Positions 1 to 9,255 of a stretch of 64,000 nt of DNA are shown here, piece after piece (the first letter of the stretch is position 1; each line of letters starts with the position of its first letter). The position numbers were made by a program, and so were the translations under genes. Under the pieces are notes generated by a model, which was not told where the DNA came from, made no database searches, and saw only the letters and a program-made list of their open reading frames with translations. The DNA comes from Sedimenticola hydrogenitrophicus (GTDB lineage Bacteria; Pseudomonadota; Gammaproteobacteria; Chromatiales; Chromatiaceae), in the NCBI RefSeq assembly GCF_029017505.1, contig NZ_JAQGEI010000019.1:35384-99383 (forward strand), written 5' to 3'.

Positions 1-1067
1 GCCGGCATATCGTCCAGCAGGATCTCGACGCGGAAACCCTCCGGCACGGACGGGTCCTCCTCGCGCTGTTTGGTAAAGCGGGATGGCCGCTTCTCCCGGA
101 CATTGCCCGGCAGCTCCTCCAGCAGGCTGTTCAGCGCCACCTTGAAACGGGCTCGCTCCTTTTCGATCCGCACCTGCATGCAGGTCCGCACCGCCTCCAG
201 GTCCAGGATGATCGGCTGTCCGGTGGACGGGTAGGGTGTGAGTCGGCCGAGTTGCTGCCGGGCCAGCACCAGCACATCGGTAGCCTGGGTTTCCGGTGTC
301 TCAAGCCGCGCCAGAAGCCCTGTCCACTCGGCCGGCAGGGCCGCCTCACCGAGCGCCTGGCAGATCTGTTCGAGCTGCCGATGGAGCCCCGGCAGGGCGC
401 GTCGCAGACACGCCTTCAGGCGCAGCAGCTCCATGGCGTGATAGAGCGCCAGGAGCCCGGGATCGGGAGCGTTGAGGGACAGCAGCGGGCGGAAGGAGCC
501 AAAGCGAATCTGCGCCCAGAGCAGGGCGCAGGTGACCTTGTAGAGCTGGAAGTTTTGCCCCGGGGTCGGCAACCCCGCCAAAAGTGGCGGCAGGAACAGG
601 GTCTCGCTATCGGTATGGATGGTGTCCGCCGCGCTGAGCTTGAGCGGCCGCCCGGAGAGCCCCCGGAGAAAATGGCTCAGCACCCCCTCGTGCTCCTGCA
701 GCAACGCGCCGCGTGACCGAGCCTGCTGCTGCCCGGCAAATTGCCGGTACTGTTCGATCACCCGCAGGGCCGGGCGCAGTCCCTCGGCATCGTAGCGATC
801 CATGCTGTGGAAGATCCAGGCCTCGAAGTCGTCCGGCGCCATCAGCGCCTGCGCCGCCACGCCGCGACAGGCGACCTGGTAGCCCAGCTCCACGTGGGTA
901 CTGGCAATGCGCCGGATCCAGCTGATCAGCCGGGCCTGGCGCTCTGCCGGCAGGGCGGCGATAGCGGCGGCCGGTTGCGCCGTGTCGCGGAACGAGTACT
1001 CCACCTCCAGCAGTTCGTCCAGCTGTTGCCGGACCGCGGGCAGGGAGAGCGGGACCCCGGGTTTCAT
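1..1067 (-). CDS. cbbO: CbbO/NorD-like protein, N-terminal part (cut by window edge)
   Basis: An open minus-strand frame starts at ATG 1067-1065, one base after the stop of cbbQ, and runs uninterrupted off the left edge (about 355 codons seen). The visible part is the helical N-terminal region. It begins MKPGVPLSLPAVRQQL and includes a segment reading DLEAVRTCMQVRIEKERARF. The C-terminal von Willebrand A domain with its MIDAS motif, expected in this family, would lie outside the window. CbbO pairs with the AAA+ protein CbbQ to remodel inhibited Rubisco; NorD is the equivalent for nitric oxide reductase. The assignment rests on the tight coupling to cbbQ and on the N-terminal character. NorD remains possible. 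Confidence 0.75.
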   Translation of the reverse strand, partial: MKPGVPLSLPAVRQQLDELLEVEYSFRDTAQPAAAIAALPAERQARLISWIRRIASTHVELGYQVACRGVAAQALMAPDDFEAWIFHSMDRYDAEGLRPALRVIEQYRQFAGQQQARSRGALLQEHEGVLSHFLRGLSGRPLKLSAADTIHTDSETLFLPPLLAGLPTPGQNFQLYKVTCALLWAQIRFGSFRPLLSLNAPDPGLLALYHAMELLRLKACLRRALPGLHRQLEQICQALGEAALPAEWTGLLARLETPETQATDVLVLARQQLGRLTPYPSTGQPIILDLEAVRTCMQVRIEKERARFKVALNSLLEELPGNVREKRPSRFTKQREEDPSVPEGFRVEILLDDMP

Positions 1068-1068
1068 C

Positions 1069-1875
1069 TCAGAACAGGGAGGAGGAGAGTTCGTTCACCG
1101 AGGCGAGCATCTCCGGGTCGTCGGTGAGGGCCTGGGCGATCGCCCCCTGACAGGCGGAGACCGGGTTGACCCCGGCCACCATCAGTTTGGCGGCGTGTAC
1201 CAGCAGGCGGGTGCTGGCCCCCTCTTCCAGCCCGCTGCCCTTGAGGTTGCGGGTCATGCCGGCGAACTTCACCAGCCGTCCGGCCAGCTCCCGGTCCAGT
1301 CCCGATTCGCGCATCACGATCTCGCCCTCCAGCGCCGCCCCGGGGTAGTTGAACTCCAGCGCCACGAAGCGCTGCCGGGTGCTCTGTTTCAGGTCCTTGA
1401 GCACGCTCTGGTAGCCGGGGTTGTAGGATATGGCGATGGCGAACTCCGGATCGGCCTCGATCAGGGTGCCGAGCTTCTCTATCGGCAGCACCCGGCGGTC
1501 ATCGGCCAGGGGGTGGATCACCACCATGGTGTCCTTGCGCGCCTCGACGATCTCATCCAGGTAACAGATGCCGCCCGCCTTGACCGCCTGGGTCAGGGGG
1601 CCGTCGATCCAACTGGTCTCGCCGCCCTTGATCAGGTAGCGTCCCACCAGGTCGGAGGCGGTCAGGTCGTCATGGCAGGAGACGGTGATCAGCGGCCGCT
1701 TGAGCCACCACGCCATGTACTCCATGAAGCGGGTCTTGCCGCAGCCGGTCGGCCCCTTCAGCAGCAGCGGCAGCTGGTTGCGGTAGGCCGCCTCGAACAG
1801 TTCGATCTCGTCGCCGGTGGGCTGGTAATAGGGCTCATCCTCGATCCGGTACTCATCCAGTCTGAAGGTGCGCAT
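1069..1875 (-). CDS. cbbQ: CbbQ, MoxR-family AAA+ ATPase (Rubisco activase motor)
   Basis: 268-residue AAA+ protein of the CbbQ/NirQ/NorQ branch of MoxR ATPases. Walker A GPTGCGKT is at residues 41-48, Walker B ICYLDEI at about 103-109, and a sensor segment ISYNPGYQS follows. The N-terminus [11 protein letters not shown] is typical of CbbQ. These hexameric motors work with CbbO to strip inhibitory sugar phosphates from Rubisco. An AGGAG lies about 9 bases before the ATG. No Rubisco gene precedes it: the next gene upstream is the divergent kinase at 2097. The pair is therefore either detached from the cbbLS/cbbM genes or followed by them outside the window. NirQ/NorQ is the alternative reading. 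Confidence 0.85.
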   Translation of the reverse strand: MRTFRLDEYRIEDEPYYQPTGDEIELFEAAYRNQLPLLLKGPTGCGKTRFMEYMAWWLKRPLITVSCHDDLTASDLVGRYLIKGGETSWIDGPLTQAVKAGGICYLDEIVEARKDTMVVIHPLADDRRVLPIEKLGTLIEADPEFAIAISYNPGYQSVLKDLKQSTRQRFVALEFNYPGAALEGEIVMRESGLDRELAGRLVKFAGMTRNLKGSGLEEGASTRLLVHAAKLMVAGVNPVSACQGAIAQALTDDPEMLASVNELSSSLF

Positions 1876-2096
1876 CCGTGGATACTCCTGGGTTACTGCC
1901 TGGGCGCTCTAGCATGCTGGGGATCGGGGGCGAGATCAACAAGCGGAAAGTAAGGATTTTTTTATGGCGCTATAGTGGCAGGCAGGAAGGGAAGGCGCAT
2001 CGCTCGACCTTCGGGTGCATTTCTCTGGTTGAAAAACGGAAGCATATTCAATAACTTTCAAAAAGCTTAACCATTCCGGCTGACAGGAGCAGTTTC

Positions 2097-3566
2097 ATGC
2101 GGGACAGAGTGAGCAGCAGCATGACAGTGGAGGATATCCTGGACCGCCATGTGCGCAGCCAGGCGTTTGCGGAGATCGGCACCTGGGACTGGAATATCCG
2201 GACCGGGGAACTCTACTGGAGTGAACGTATCGGTCCGTTGTTCGGTTACCCGCCGGGCGAACTGGAGACCACCTATGAAAACTTCCTGTCGGCGGTCCAT
2301 CCGCAAGACCGGCAGGCGGTGGTCGGGGCGGTCGATGGTTGTGTCGCGCGCGGCGAGCCCTACGAGATCGAACACCGCGTGGTCTGGCCCGACGGCAGCG
2401 TCCGCTGGGTGTTGGAACGGGGCGATGTACAGCGCGACCGGGACGGCGTACGGCTACGCATGCTCGGCGTAGTGCAGGATGTCACGCGCCGCATCCAGGC
2501 CGAGGCGGCGCTGCAGGAGCAGATCCTGCGCAACCGGCTGATCCTGGAGAACAGCCATGACGGGTTGATCATCCTGAACCTCGACGGCTCCCTGCGCGAG
2601 GTGAACGACGCCTATTGCCGGATGGTGGGGTATGAGCGGCCGAGCCTGCTGAAGATGCGGCTCGCCGATCTGGAGGCGAGCGAAACCGCCCGGGAGGCGG
2701 CACAACACATCAACAAGATCGAGGCCCAGGGGCATGACCATTTCGAATCGAGTCACCGGTGCCGTGACGGGCGCCTGATCGATCTGGATATCAGCGCCAC
2801 CCTGGCCACGGTGGGAGCGGATCGGTTTATCTTCTCCTTCGTCAGGGATGTCACGGAACGCCGGATGAAGGAGCAGCAGCGGCTGCAGGCGGTACAGCGC
2901 CAGCGCGACACCCTGGTCCGGGAGGTCCACCATCGCATCAAGAATCACCTGCAGGGGATTATCAGTCTGCTGCGCAACCACACCCGGGACAAACCGGAGC
3001 TCTCCGCGGCGATGGAGTCGGCCATCGGCCAGGTGGAGTCGATCGCCTTGGTGCACGGTCTGCAGAGCCGCCTGAACCAGGGCAGGATCGAGCTCAAGGC
3101 GCTGTTGCAGATGATCTGCGCGGCGGTGAATAAACTGAGCTCCACGGAGATTCGACTGGAGATCGGCTGCCGCTCGACGGATATTGTGGTCCGGCCGAGC
3201 GACGGTGTGCCACTGGCACTGATCATCAATGAGCTGCTGCAGAATGCCGTGAAGCACAGCCCGCCGGCGGGTATCCGCTCGTCCGGGCTAACGGCAACGC
3301 TGCTGAGGGAGGGTGAGAGGGTGATCCTGCAGTTGAGCAATCCAGGCACGTTGCCGTTGCCGGCGGATTTCGATCTGCAAAAGGGGCTTGGGCTGGGTAC
3401 CGGCCTGACCCTGGCGCGGGATCTGCTGCCGCACCGTGGGGCCGGGCTCTCCCTGACCTCGGTGGCCGACCGGGTGATTGCGCAACTGACCCTGGAGGCG
3501 CCCGTCGTCAGCCTGAAGGCGTGCCCGGTTGCTCAGGATGGATCGGAACCGAAGCGGTTGATGTAG
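2097..3566 (+). CDS. PAS-PAS sensor histidine kinase, HisKA_2 type
   Basis: 489 residues without membrane segments, so a cytoplasmic sensor. PAS domain 1 spans about 20-130 (EIGTWDWNIRTGELYWS, with a PAC-like end at GVVQDVTRR). PAS domain 2 spans about 143-255. A HisKA_2 dimerisation segment follows (EVHHRIKNHLQGI, likely phospho-His 279), then an HATPase with N-box INELLQNAVKHS near 378-389 and a degenerate G region (LGLGTGLTLARDLL). Kinases of this class often pair with ANTAR regulators, and one is encoded convergently here, overlapping this 3' end by 34 bp. GGAG sits about 7 bases before ATG 2097. The signal is unknown; the PAS domains could bind a small ligand or cofactor. Confidence 0.85.
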   Translation: MRDRVSSSMTVEDILDRHVRSQAFAEIGTWDWNIRTGELYWSERIGPLFGYPPGELETTYENFLSAVHPQDRQAVVGAVDGCVARGEPYEIEHRVVWPDGSVRWVLERGDVQRDRDGVRLRMLGVVQDVTRRIQAEAALQEQILRNRLILENSHDGLIILNLDGSLREVNDAYCRMVGYERPSLLKMRLADLEASETAREAAQHINKIEAQGHDHFESSHRCRDGRLIDLDISATLATVGADRFIFSFVRDVTERRMKEQQRLQAVQRQRDTLVREVHHRIKNHLQGIISLLRNHTRDKPELSAAMESAIGQVESIALVHGLQSRLNQGRIELKALLQMICAAVNKLSSTEIRLEIGCRSTDIVVRPSDGVPLALIINELLQNAVKHSPPAGIRSSGLTATLLREGERVILQLSNPGTLPLPADFDLQKGLGLGTGLTLARDLLPHRGAGLSLTSVADRVIAQLTLEAPVVSLKACPVAQDGSEPKRLM

Positions 3567-4126
3567 TCCGTGGCATCGAGTATCTCGCGGGCGATCTCCT
3601 TCACCTTGCGGCGTTCCGAACGGGCCTGATCGCGCATCAACTCGAACGCCCTGTGCCGGTCGATACGGTGGCGCTCGGAGAGGATGCCGACGGCAAAATT
3701 GACGGTATTCGCCGTATCCAATGCCTGGCTCAGCCGCGTTTCGCTCGCCTGCAGTCGTTGCAACTCCCGGGCGCGCTGGAGCGCGGCCTCCAGGGTGGGT
3801 ATCGCCTTGGCCACGTCGATGGGTTTGACCAGATAGCCCAGAGCACCCTCGGCCAGGGCACTTTGCAGCGTCTCGCTATCGTTATAGGCGGAGAGGTGGA
3901 CCACCGGAATGGCCAGCCCATGGAGCTGTTTCGATACCTCGATACCGGAGAGCCCCGGCATGCGGATGTCCAGGATGGCAAGGTCGGGTCTCTCTCTGGC
4001 AACCAGCTCCAGCGTCTCCTCCCCGGTGGCGGCCACCAGAATGGTGTAGCCGGCATCCCGCAGTCCGCGGCCGAAGGTGGCCAGCACCAGCGCGTCATCA
4101 TCAACCAGAAGGAGCTTCTTGGTCAT
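3533..4126 (-). CDS. Response regulator with ANTAR RNA-binding output domain
   Basis: 197 residues. The receiver domain has the acidic pair in LLLVDDD and phospho-acceptor D53 in LAILDIRMPG, followed by HLSAY and the conserved Lys in LVKPID. A helical linker leads to a C-terminal ANTAR domain (about 125-185; VNFAVGILSERHRIDRHRAFELMRD). ANTAR proteins bind paired RNA hairpins and cause antitermination, as with AmiR, NasR and EutV. I prefer the second ATG (4126) to the one at 4141 because GGAG lies 8 bases before it. Its 3' end overlaps the kinase at 2097-3566 by 34 bp tail to tail. The partner kinase and RNA target are inferences from position. Confidence 0.88.
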   Translation of the reverse strand: MTKKLLLVDDDALVLATFGRGLRDAGYTILVAATGEETLELVARERPDLAILDIRMPGLSGIEVSKQLHGLAIPVVHLSAYNDSETLQSALAEGALGYLVKPIDVAKAIPTLEAALQRARELQRLQASETRLSQALDTANTVNFAVGILSERHRIDRHRAFELMRDQARSERRKVKEIAREILDATDYINRFGSDPS

Positions 4127-4666
4127 CGGATATTCTCCCAACCCGTTTATTGTTATCTGAACCCCGTGGCAGGTTCAGGGTATCAGTCCGTGGAGAAACG
4201 AGACCTTGCTTTATATCAATTTTTTCCCTAAATGGTATCCTTCCCGTTTTCGGCTACGCCCGTGAGCCGGATTGCGTCAGTCGGGATAAATCCTTAAAGG
4301 AATGTGCCGATCTGCCGTTACATAGGGCCACCGGCAGAATTCCGCCCGGAGCACTGCTCCGGGTATTGCCGTTGCCGGCATCACCCTTCCCGTCGTGATG
4401 CCGTCACCGGTCCCGACGGCTACCGCCGGGACCGGAAAGTCCCGGATAATTCCACTCAAGGCCCTTCCCCCGCCTAGTGATAGCACTGCCGCACGCGCGG
4501 CAGCTAACGCTCCTGTTTCTATACGGAAAGCGGCGACTCGCGGACAGGTTCCGGATCTCCCGCATCTCCTCAAGAAACAGTTTGACCGACGGCCGCCAGA
4601 ACCTGCGGGCATCGGTTGCAGAGAGCCAATAACAAGATGTTCAAAGAGACCAAAAGGGGGGATTGC
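4127..4666. promoter_or_regulatory. Hairpin-rich leader between ANTAR regulator and chemoreceptor
   Basis: 540 bp without a convincing gene. It holds four successive perfect or near-perfect hairpins: 4345-4363 (7-bp stem CCCGGAG, 5-nt loop); 4377-4402 (8-bp stem GGCATCAC, 10-nt loop); 4407-4435 (9-bp stem CCGGTCCCG with an inner CGG/CCG pair); and 4486-4503 (7-bp stem CTGCCGC, 4-nt loop). CCGGCA at 4331 can also pair with TGCCGG at 4374, enclosing the first hairpin. None is followed by a clear T-run. The region lies upstream of the chemoreceptor gene and next to an ANTAR gene, so an RNA-level switch is possible. The hexaloops with A1/G4 expected for ANTAR targets were not identified. Confidence 0.45.
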
Positions 4667-6694
4667 ATGATGAGACGTATTCTATTTCCGGCCGTGTACC
4701 TGATGGAGCAGCTACGCTATCCGCTCAAATTCGGGCTGATATTCCTGGTCATCCTGGCACCGCTGGTGCTGCTCTCCATCACCCTGATCCGGCATATCGA
4801 TGAAGGGATTGTGCTCACCGGACATGAGCGCCAGGGCCTGGCCTATATCAGGGCCATTCGGCAACCGATAGAAGATATACAACAGCATCGCGGCATGACC
4901 AGCGCCTTGCTGAACGGCGCGGACAATTTTCGCGAGCGCCTCATGAGCAAGCGTGGCGAGGTGGACCGGAAGCTGGCCGCGCTGCTGGCGGTGGACCAGC
5001 AGTTGGGTGGTGCACTGGATACCGCCGGCAAATTGGACCCGTTGATGCGGCAGTGGGAGACCATCAAGGCCACCTCCCTGGATCAGGAGCCGGCGGTGGC
5101 GATCCGGGCCCATTCGGATCTGCTGGCCGCCTTGATAGGGCTGATGAGTTACGTGGCCGATGTCTCGGCGATTACCCTGGATCCCACGCTGGATACTTCC
5201 TATTTGGGGGATGCTGTGGTGCATAACCTGATCAATCTGACCGAGAACATGGGCCAGGCCCGGGCGCTTGGCTCGGGGGCGGCGGCACGGGGCGTACATG
5301 ACCGCAACTCCTTCGTCCGGCTGTCGGTGCTGGCGAACAATATCCGTGCCTATGCGCAACGCTCCGACACCGGGCTGCAGGCGGCCATCAAGGCCAACAG
5401 TGTGGTGGGTGTGAAGTTGAGCGAGGCGGTCGCCGCCAACAGCCGGGCAATCGCCGGGATGCGGGCGCTGCTGGATCAGATCCTGGCCGATCCGGAACAG
5501 ATCAGTGTCGATGACAAAACCGTGTTTGATATGGCCACCGTGGCGATCTCCGGCTCCTACCAGCTGTATGATGCGATTGCCGATGAACTGGACAGCCTGT
5601 TAAGCGCACGCATCGCCGCTGAAAGCGCCATCAAGAATAGGACGCTGGCGGTGGTGATGGCGGTGTTGATACTGCTGATCTACCTGTTTGCCGGGCTCTA
5701 TAACTCCGTGGTGGGCAGCATCAGCCTTATCGGCGATGCCACTCGCCGGTTGGCCGAGGGCGACCTGAATACCCGGCTGAACCTGAATACGCGCGACGAG
5801 CTGCAGCGGATTGGTACCGATTTCAACAACATGGGCGAGGCGTTCAGGGCAGTGGTGATGCAGATCACCGATGCCACCGGCCGCCTCGCGACCATGGCGG
5901 AACAGACCTCGGTGATCACCGAACAGACCCATCAGGCACTGCAGACCCAGCTCGGTGAAACCACCCAGGTGGCCACGGCAATGAACGAGATGAGCGCCAC
6001 CGTGCAGGAGGTGGCCTCCAGCACCGGCCGGACATCTCAGGCGGCCAACGAGGTGAATAGCCAGGCGGCGGCGGGACAACAGGCGATGCATGACACCATC
6101 GTCAAGATCCAGCAGCTCTCCGATACCGTGGAAGGCGCCGGATCGGTCATCCAGCAGCTGGAACAGCAAAGCGTCGAGATCGGCACCATTCTGGACGTGA
6201 TCAAGGGTATCGCCGAGCAGACCAATCTGCTGGCCTTGAACGCCGCCATCGAGGCGGCCCGTGCCGGCGAGCAGGGGCGGGGGTTTGCCGTTGTGGCGGA
6301 CGAGGTGCGCAATCTGGCGAGTAAGACTCAGCTCTCGACGGAAGAGATAAACCAGATGATCGGCAAGCTGCAGTCCGGCTCCGCCGAGGCGGTGGCGGCG
6401 GTGAACGGCAGTCAGGTACTGGCCCGCGCGGCCGTGGAGCAGGCTGCCCGGACTGGCGAGGCGCTGACCAGCATCAGTGGTGCCATCCAACGGGTGAATG
6501 ACATGAGCACCCAGATCGCGAGTGCCGCCGAGGAGCAGAGCGCGGTAACTGAAGAGATCAACCGGAATATCGTACAGATCAACGAGATGACGGAGCAGAC
6601 GGCGGTGGGTGCCCAGCAGACCTCGGCCGCCAATAGTGATCAGACGCTGCTGGCCGCGGAGCTGCAGGGCCTGGTGGGTCGCTTCAGGGTGTAG
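4667..6694 (+). CDS. Methyl-accepting chemotaxis protein
   Basis: 675 residues from ATG 4667, chosen because a strong AGGGGGG lies 5 bases upstream; ATGs further upstream lack this. TM1 is at about 21-41. A helical periplasmic sensor of about 280 residues follows, containing [15 protein letters not shown], reminiscent of NIT/PilJ-like helical sensors. TM2 is at about 325-347, then HAMP ([16 protein letters not shown]) and a long signalling coiled coil. The hairpin tip is near residues 503-548 with the invariant [19 protein letters not shown] stretch. The C-terminus GRFRV lacks an NWETF-type CheR tether. It sends ligand signals to CheA/CheW. No che genes are nearby, so it is an orphan receptor; its ligand is unknown. 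Confidence 0.95.
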   Translation: MMRRILFPAVYLMEQLRYPLKFGLIFLVILAPLVLLSITLIRHIDEGIVLTGHERQGLAYIRAIRQPIEDIQQHRGMTSALLNGADNFRERLMSKRGEVDRKLAALLAVDQQLGGALDTAGKLDPLMRQWETIKATSLDQEPAVAIRAHSDLLAALIGLMSYVADVSAITLDPTLDTSYLGDAVVHNLINLTENMGQARALGSGAAARGVHDRNSFVRLSVLANNIRAYAQRSDTGLQAAIKANSVVGVKLSEAVAANSRAIAGMRALLDQILADPEQISVDDKTVFDMATVAISGSYQLYDAIADELDSLLSARIAAESAIKNRTLAVVMAVLILLIYLFAGLYNSVVGSISLIGDATRRLAEGDLNTRLNLNTRDELQRIGTDFNNMGEAFRAVVMQITDATGRLATMAEQTSVITEQTHQALQTQLGETTQVATAMNEMSATVQEVASSTGRTSQAANEVNSQAAAGQQAMHDTIVKIQQLSDTVEGAGSVIQQLEQQSVEIGTILDVIKGIAEQTNLLALNAAIEAARAGEQGRGFAVVADEVRNLASKTQLSTEEINQMIGKLQSGSAEAVAAVNGSQVLARAAVEQAARTGEALTSISGAIQRVNDMSTQIASAAEEQSAVTEEINRNIVQINEMTEQTAVGAQQTSAANSDQTLLAAELQGLVGRFRV

Positions 6695-6700
6695 GCGAAA

Positions 6701-6774
6701 CTGGGGTGAGGAACGAACCCCCACAGCATGGCGCACCCGCGTGAAGCCGTTGGGGTTCGTAGGCTCACCCCAAC
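6701..6774. repeat. Palindromic dispersed repeat, GTTGGGGTGAG family
   Basis: Imperfect inverted repeat starting seven bases after the chemoreceptor stop. Its arms read CTGGGGTGAG and CTCACCCCAAC. Related copies, better preserved, lie at 31908-31985 and 32544-32628. It can form a long hairpin and may serve as a transcription end for the two convergent genes that flank it. Confidence 0.75.
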
Positions 6775-6795
6775 GGGATGGGAGCATAATCGGGG

Positions 6796-7104
6796 CTAGT
6801 TTGGTTGTCCGGACAGGTAACGGTCACCGGTAAAGGCGGTAAAAACTCTTTTGATATCCGGGTGTTGGATCGGTTCCTGGCGGCCGTCCGGCTCCAGGTT
6901 GCACTGGGCGACGTAGGTCTCGAAGTCGGAACCATCCACCAGTACCCGATACCAGGGCTCGTCCTTGGGTGGGCGGCTTTTGGCCATCTGTTCATACCAC
7001 GCGTCGGTCAGCATGAATTCGGCATCCACATCGTAGATTACCCCACGGTAACCAAACAGTTTGTGGTGAACCAGTTGTCCGACGTTCAATTTTGCATATT
7101 TCAT
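6796..7104 (-). CDS. hspQ: Heat shock protein HspQ (hemimethylated-DNA-binding fold)
   Basis: 102 residues from ATG 7104, preceded by GGGGAGA with a 5-base gap, which makes it better than the ATG at 7146. The whole protein matches the YccV/HspQ family: KLNVGQLVHHKLFGYRGVI at the N-terminus, then DEPWYRVLVDGS and an ETYVAQCNLEP stretch. HspQ is a small cytoplasmic protein that in enterobacteria affects DnaA and acts as a specificity-enhancing factor for Lon; the function here is by homology. It follows fumC on the same strand, 86 bp downstream. No clear sigma-32 promoter was found in that gap. Confidence 0.92.
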   Translation of the reverse strand: MKYAKLNVGQLVHHKLFGYRGVIYDVDAEFMLTDAWYEQMAKSRPPKDEPWYRVLVDGSDFETYVAQCNLEPDGRQEPIQHPDIKRVFTAFTGDRYLSGQPN

Positions 7105-7190
7105 CTCATTCTCCCCGGCATGGGTCGCATGCGGATGATGCTTCATTATCTCTAAGACCCCGCTGCCGGGCGTTCCGTTTCATCGCCTTG

Positions 7191-8594
7191 TCATTTCTTT
7201 TTCTCTGGCTCCCCGTGGATGCCGCCACGGGTGAGCAGCACCGGGTCGAGGAGTTTTTCCAGTTCGCCGCGACTGAGGGCGGTCTGCTCCTCGGCCACAT
7301 CCAGTACCGCGCGTCCTTCCCGATAGGCCTGCTTACAGATGGCGGCCGCCTTTTCATAACCGACAAGCGGATTGAGCGCGGTCACCAGAATCGGGTTCAG
7401 GGCGAGGCGCTGTTTCAGTTTCTCCTCCTGGACCTTGAAGCCGGCAACCGCCTTTTCCGCCAGCAGTTTCGCGGCATTGGCGAGCAGTTCAATGCTCTGC
7501 AGCAGGTTGTAGGCGATCAGCGGCAGCATGGTATTGAGTTGAAAATTGCCGGACTGGCCCGCCATGGCGATGCTGGCGTCATTGCCGATCACCTGGGCCG
7601 AGACCATCATCACCGCCTCGGGTATCACCGGGTTGACCTTGCCCGGCATGATACTGGAGCCCGGTTGCAGGGCGGTCAGTTCGATCTCGCCCAGTCCGGC
7701 AAGGGGACCGCTGTTCATCCAGCGCAGGTCGTTGGCGATCTTGTGCAGGCTGATGGCAGTGACCCGTAACTGTCCCGACAGCTCCACGGCGCTGTCCTGA
7801 CTGCTGAGTCCCTCCATCAGCGAGGGCTTGGCGGTCAGCGCCAGGCCGGTGTCCTGACTCAGCCGCTGCAGGATGCGCCGGGAAAACTCCGGATGGGCGT
7901 TGATCCCGGTGCCGACCGCGGTACCCCCCAGGGGCAGTTGCCACACCCGCCGCCGGCACTCCCGGATACGTTCGATGTCCTGGTCCACCTGGCTGGCCCA
8001 GGCGTTCAGTTCCTGATCCATCCTGATCGGCATGGCGTCCATCAGATGGGTACGTCCGGTCTTGCAGACGCCGTCCAGGGCTTCGGCACGCTGTTTTATC
8101 CGGTCCGAGAGTTGCTTCAGGGATGGCAGCAGCTGCTGCTCCAGGGCGAGAGCGGCACTCAGGTGGATGGCGCCGGGGATCACATCATTACTGCTCTGGC
8201 ACATATTCACGTGATCGTTCGGGTGCACCGGCGTGCCGCTGCGGCTGGCCAGCGCGGCAATCACCTCGTTGAGGTTCATGTTGCTGCTGGTTCCGGAACC
8301 GGTCTGGAATACGTCGACCGGAAACTGCTCCATAGGGATGGCGTCGAGCAATTGGCTGCTGGCCTCGATGATGGCGTCCGCGATAGCCGGATCGAGCAGG
8401 CCCAGTTCCCGGTTGGTCGCGGCGGCGGCTCGTTTGATCAGCACCCCCGCCTGGATAAAACGTTGCGGCAGGCGGATGCCGCTGACCGGGAAATTGTCCA
8501 CGGCACGCTGGGTCTGGGCGCCGTAGAGGGCATCGCTCGGTACCCGCAGTTCGCCCATGCTGTCTCTTTCGATGCGATAGTCTGATTGCGTCAT
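7191..8594 (-). CDS. fumC: Class II fumarate hydratase (fumarase C family)
   Basis: 467 residues of the aspartase/fumarase superfamily. The signature GSSIMPGKVNP carries the mobile-loop catalytic Ser. Other motifs are TGSGTSSNMNLNEV, HPNDHVNMCQSSNDV and KTGRTHLMDAMPI. It interconverts fumarate and malate in the TCA cycle. After the signature it reads VIPEAVMMV, closer to aspartase (VVPEVV) than to standard FumC (TQCEA), while GK rather than AK in the signature is fumarase-like, so aspartate ammonia-lyase activity cannot be excluded. GAGGAG precedes the ATG. The C-terminus ends in EPEKKK. Confidence 0.85.
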   Translation of the reverse strand: MTQSDYRIERDSMGELRVPSDALYGAQTQRAVDNFPVSGIRLPQRFIQAGVLIKRAAAATNRELGLLDPAIADAIIEASSQLLDAIPMEQFPVDVFQTGSGTSSNMNLNEVIAALASRSGTPVHPNDHVNMCQSSNDVIPGAIHLSAALALEQQLLPSLKQLSDRIKQRAEALDGVCKTGRTHLMDAMPIRMDQELNAWASQVDQDIERIRECRRRVWQLPLGGTAVGTGINAHPEFSRRILQRLSQDTGLALTAKPSLMEGLSSQDSAVELSGQLRVTAISLHKIANDLRWMNSGPLAGLGEIELTALQPGSSIMPGKVNPVIPEAVMMVSAQVIGNDASIAMAGQSGNFQLNTMLPLIAYNLLQSIELLANAAKLLAEKAVAGFKVQEEKLKQRLALNPILVTALNPLVGYEKAAAICKQAYREGRAVLDVAEEQTALSRGELEKLLDPVLLTRGGIHGEPEKKK

Positions 8595-8768
8595 CCTGCG
8601 GCTCCTCGCTGAAATGGTGCGTGTCTACCACTAGTATGAACCCGATTTCTGAGAATGCCGGGGCGAACCGGCCGCACCATGCCCATGGCAATCAGCGACC
8701 GGCTTTATCATTCAACCCAAACCGGCTATCCTCAGGACGATTCGACCTCGGTAAAACAGGATGGCCAG

Positions 8769-9236
8769 ATGAATGTAGAACAGTTTCAACAGTTGTTAAA
8801 ACCGATCACCGACCTGGTTGACGGGATGCCGGTTGATCAGGGGCTCGAAGCCGCCCTGGAGGCCAAGTTCCCCGCCGGCAGTGAATTGTTCAATGCCATC
8901 GACCGGGCCTGTCATGAGGCGATTGCCGCCGGCTGGATGTGCGCGCAGGGCGGTGAGGGGAGGCGCTTCGGCCGGGTGATCGAGCCGTCCGACGAGACCG
9001 CGCGCCTGAGTGTCGATGTGGTGGATCTGGTTGATATCGCCGGGCCCCATCACCGCCACCCGTTGGGCGAAATCTGTATGGTACTGCCGGTGACCGAGGG
9101 TGCGCTGTTCGACGGCAAACCGCGCGGCTGGTGTGTTTATGAGCCGAATTCCCAGCATCGGCCCACCGTGACCCAGGGCCGGTCGCTGGTGCTCTATCTG
9201 CTGCCCGAGGGGCAGATCGAGTTCACCCGCGGTTGA
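8769..9236 (+). CDS. DUF4863-family protein (cupin-like; 4-hydroxylaminobenzoate lyase-like)
   Basis: 155 residues from ATG 8769 (AGGA about 9 bases upstream); earlier in-frame starts add a non-conserved N-terminus. It resembles the DUF4863 family, which includes the PnbB-type 4-hydroxylaminobenzoate lyase. A His-rich segment, IAGPHHRHPLGEI, followed by PRGWCVY, suggests a metal-binding beta-barrel. It diverges from fumC and faces the convergent hemerythrin gene. No aromatic-degradation genes are nearby, so the physiological reaction is open. Confidence 0.6.
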   Translation: MNVEQFQQLLKPITDLVDGMPVDQGLEAALEAKFPAGSELFNAIDRACHEAIAAGWMCAQGGEGRRFGRVIEPSDETARLSVDVVDLVDIAGPHHRHPLGEICMVLPVTEGALFDGKPRGWCVYEPNSQHRPTVTQGRSLVLYLLPEGQIEFTRG

Positions 9237-9255
9237 ACCTCGTAAACGATGATGG

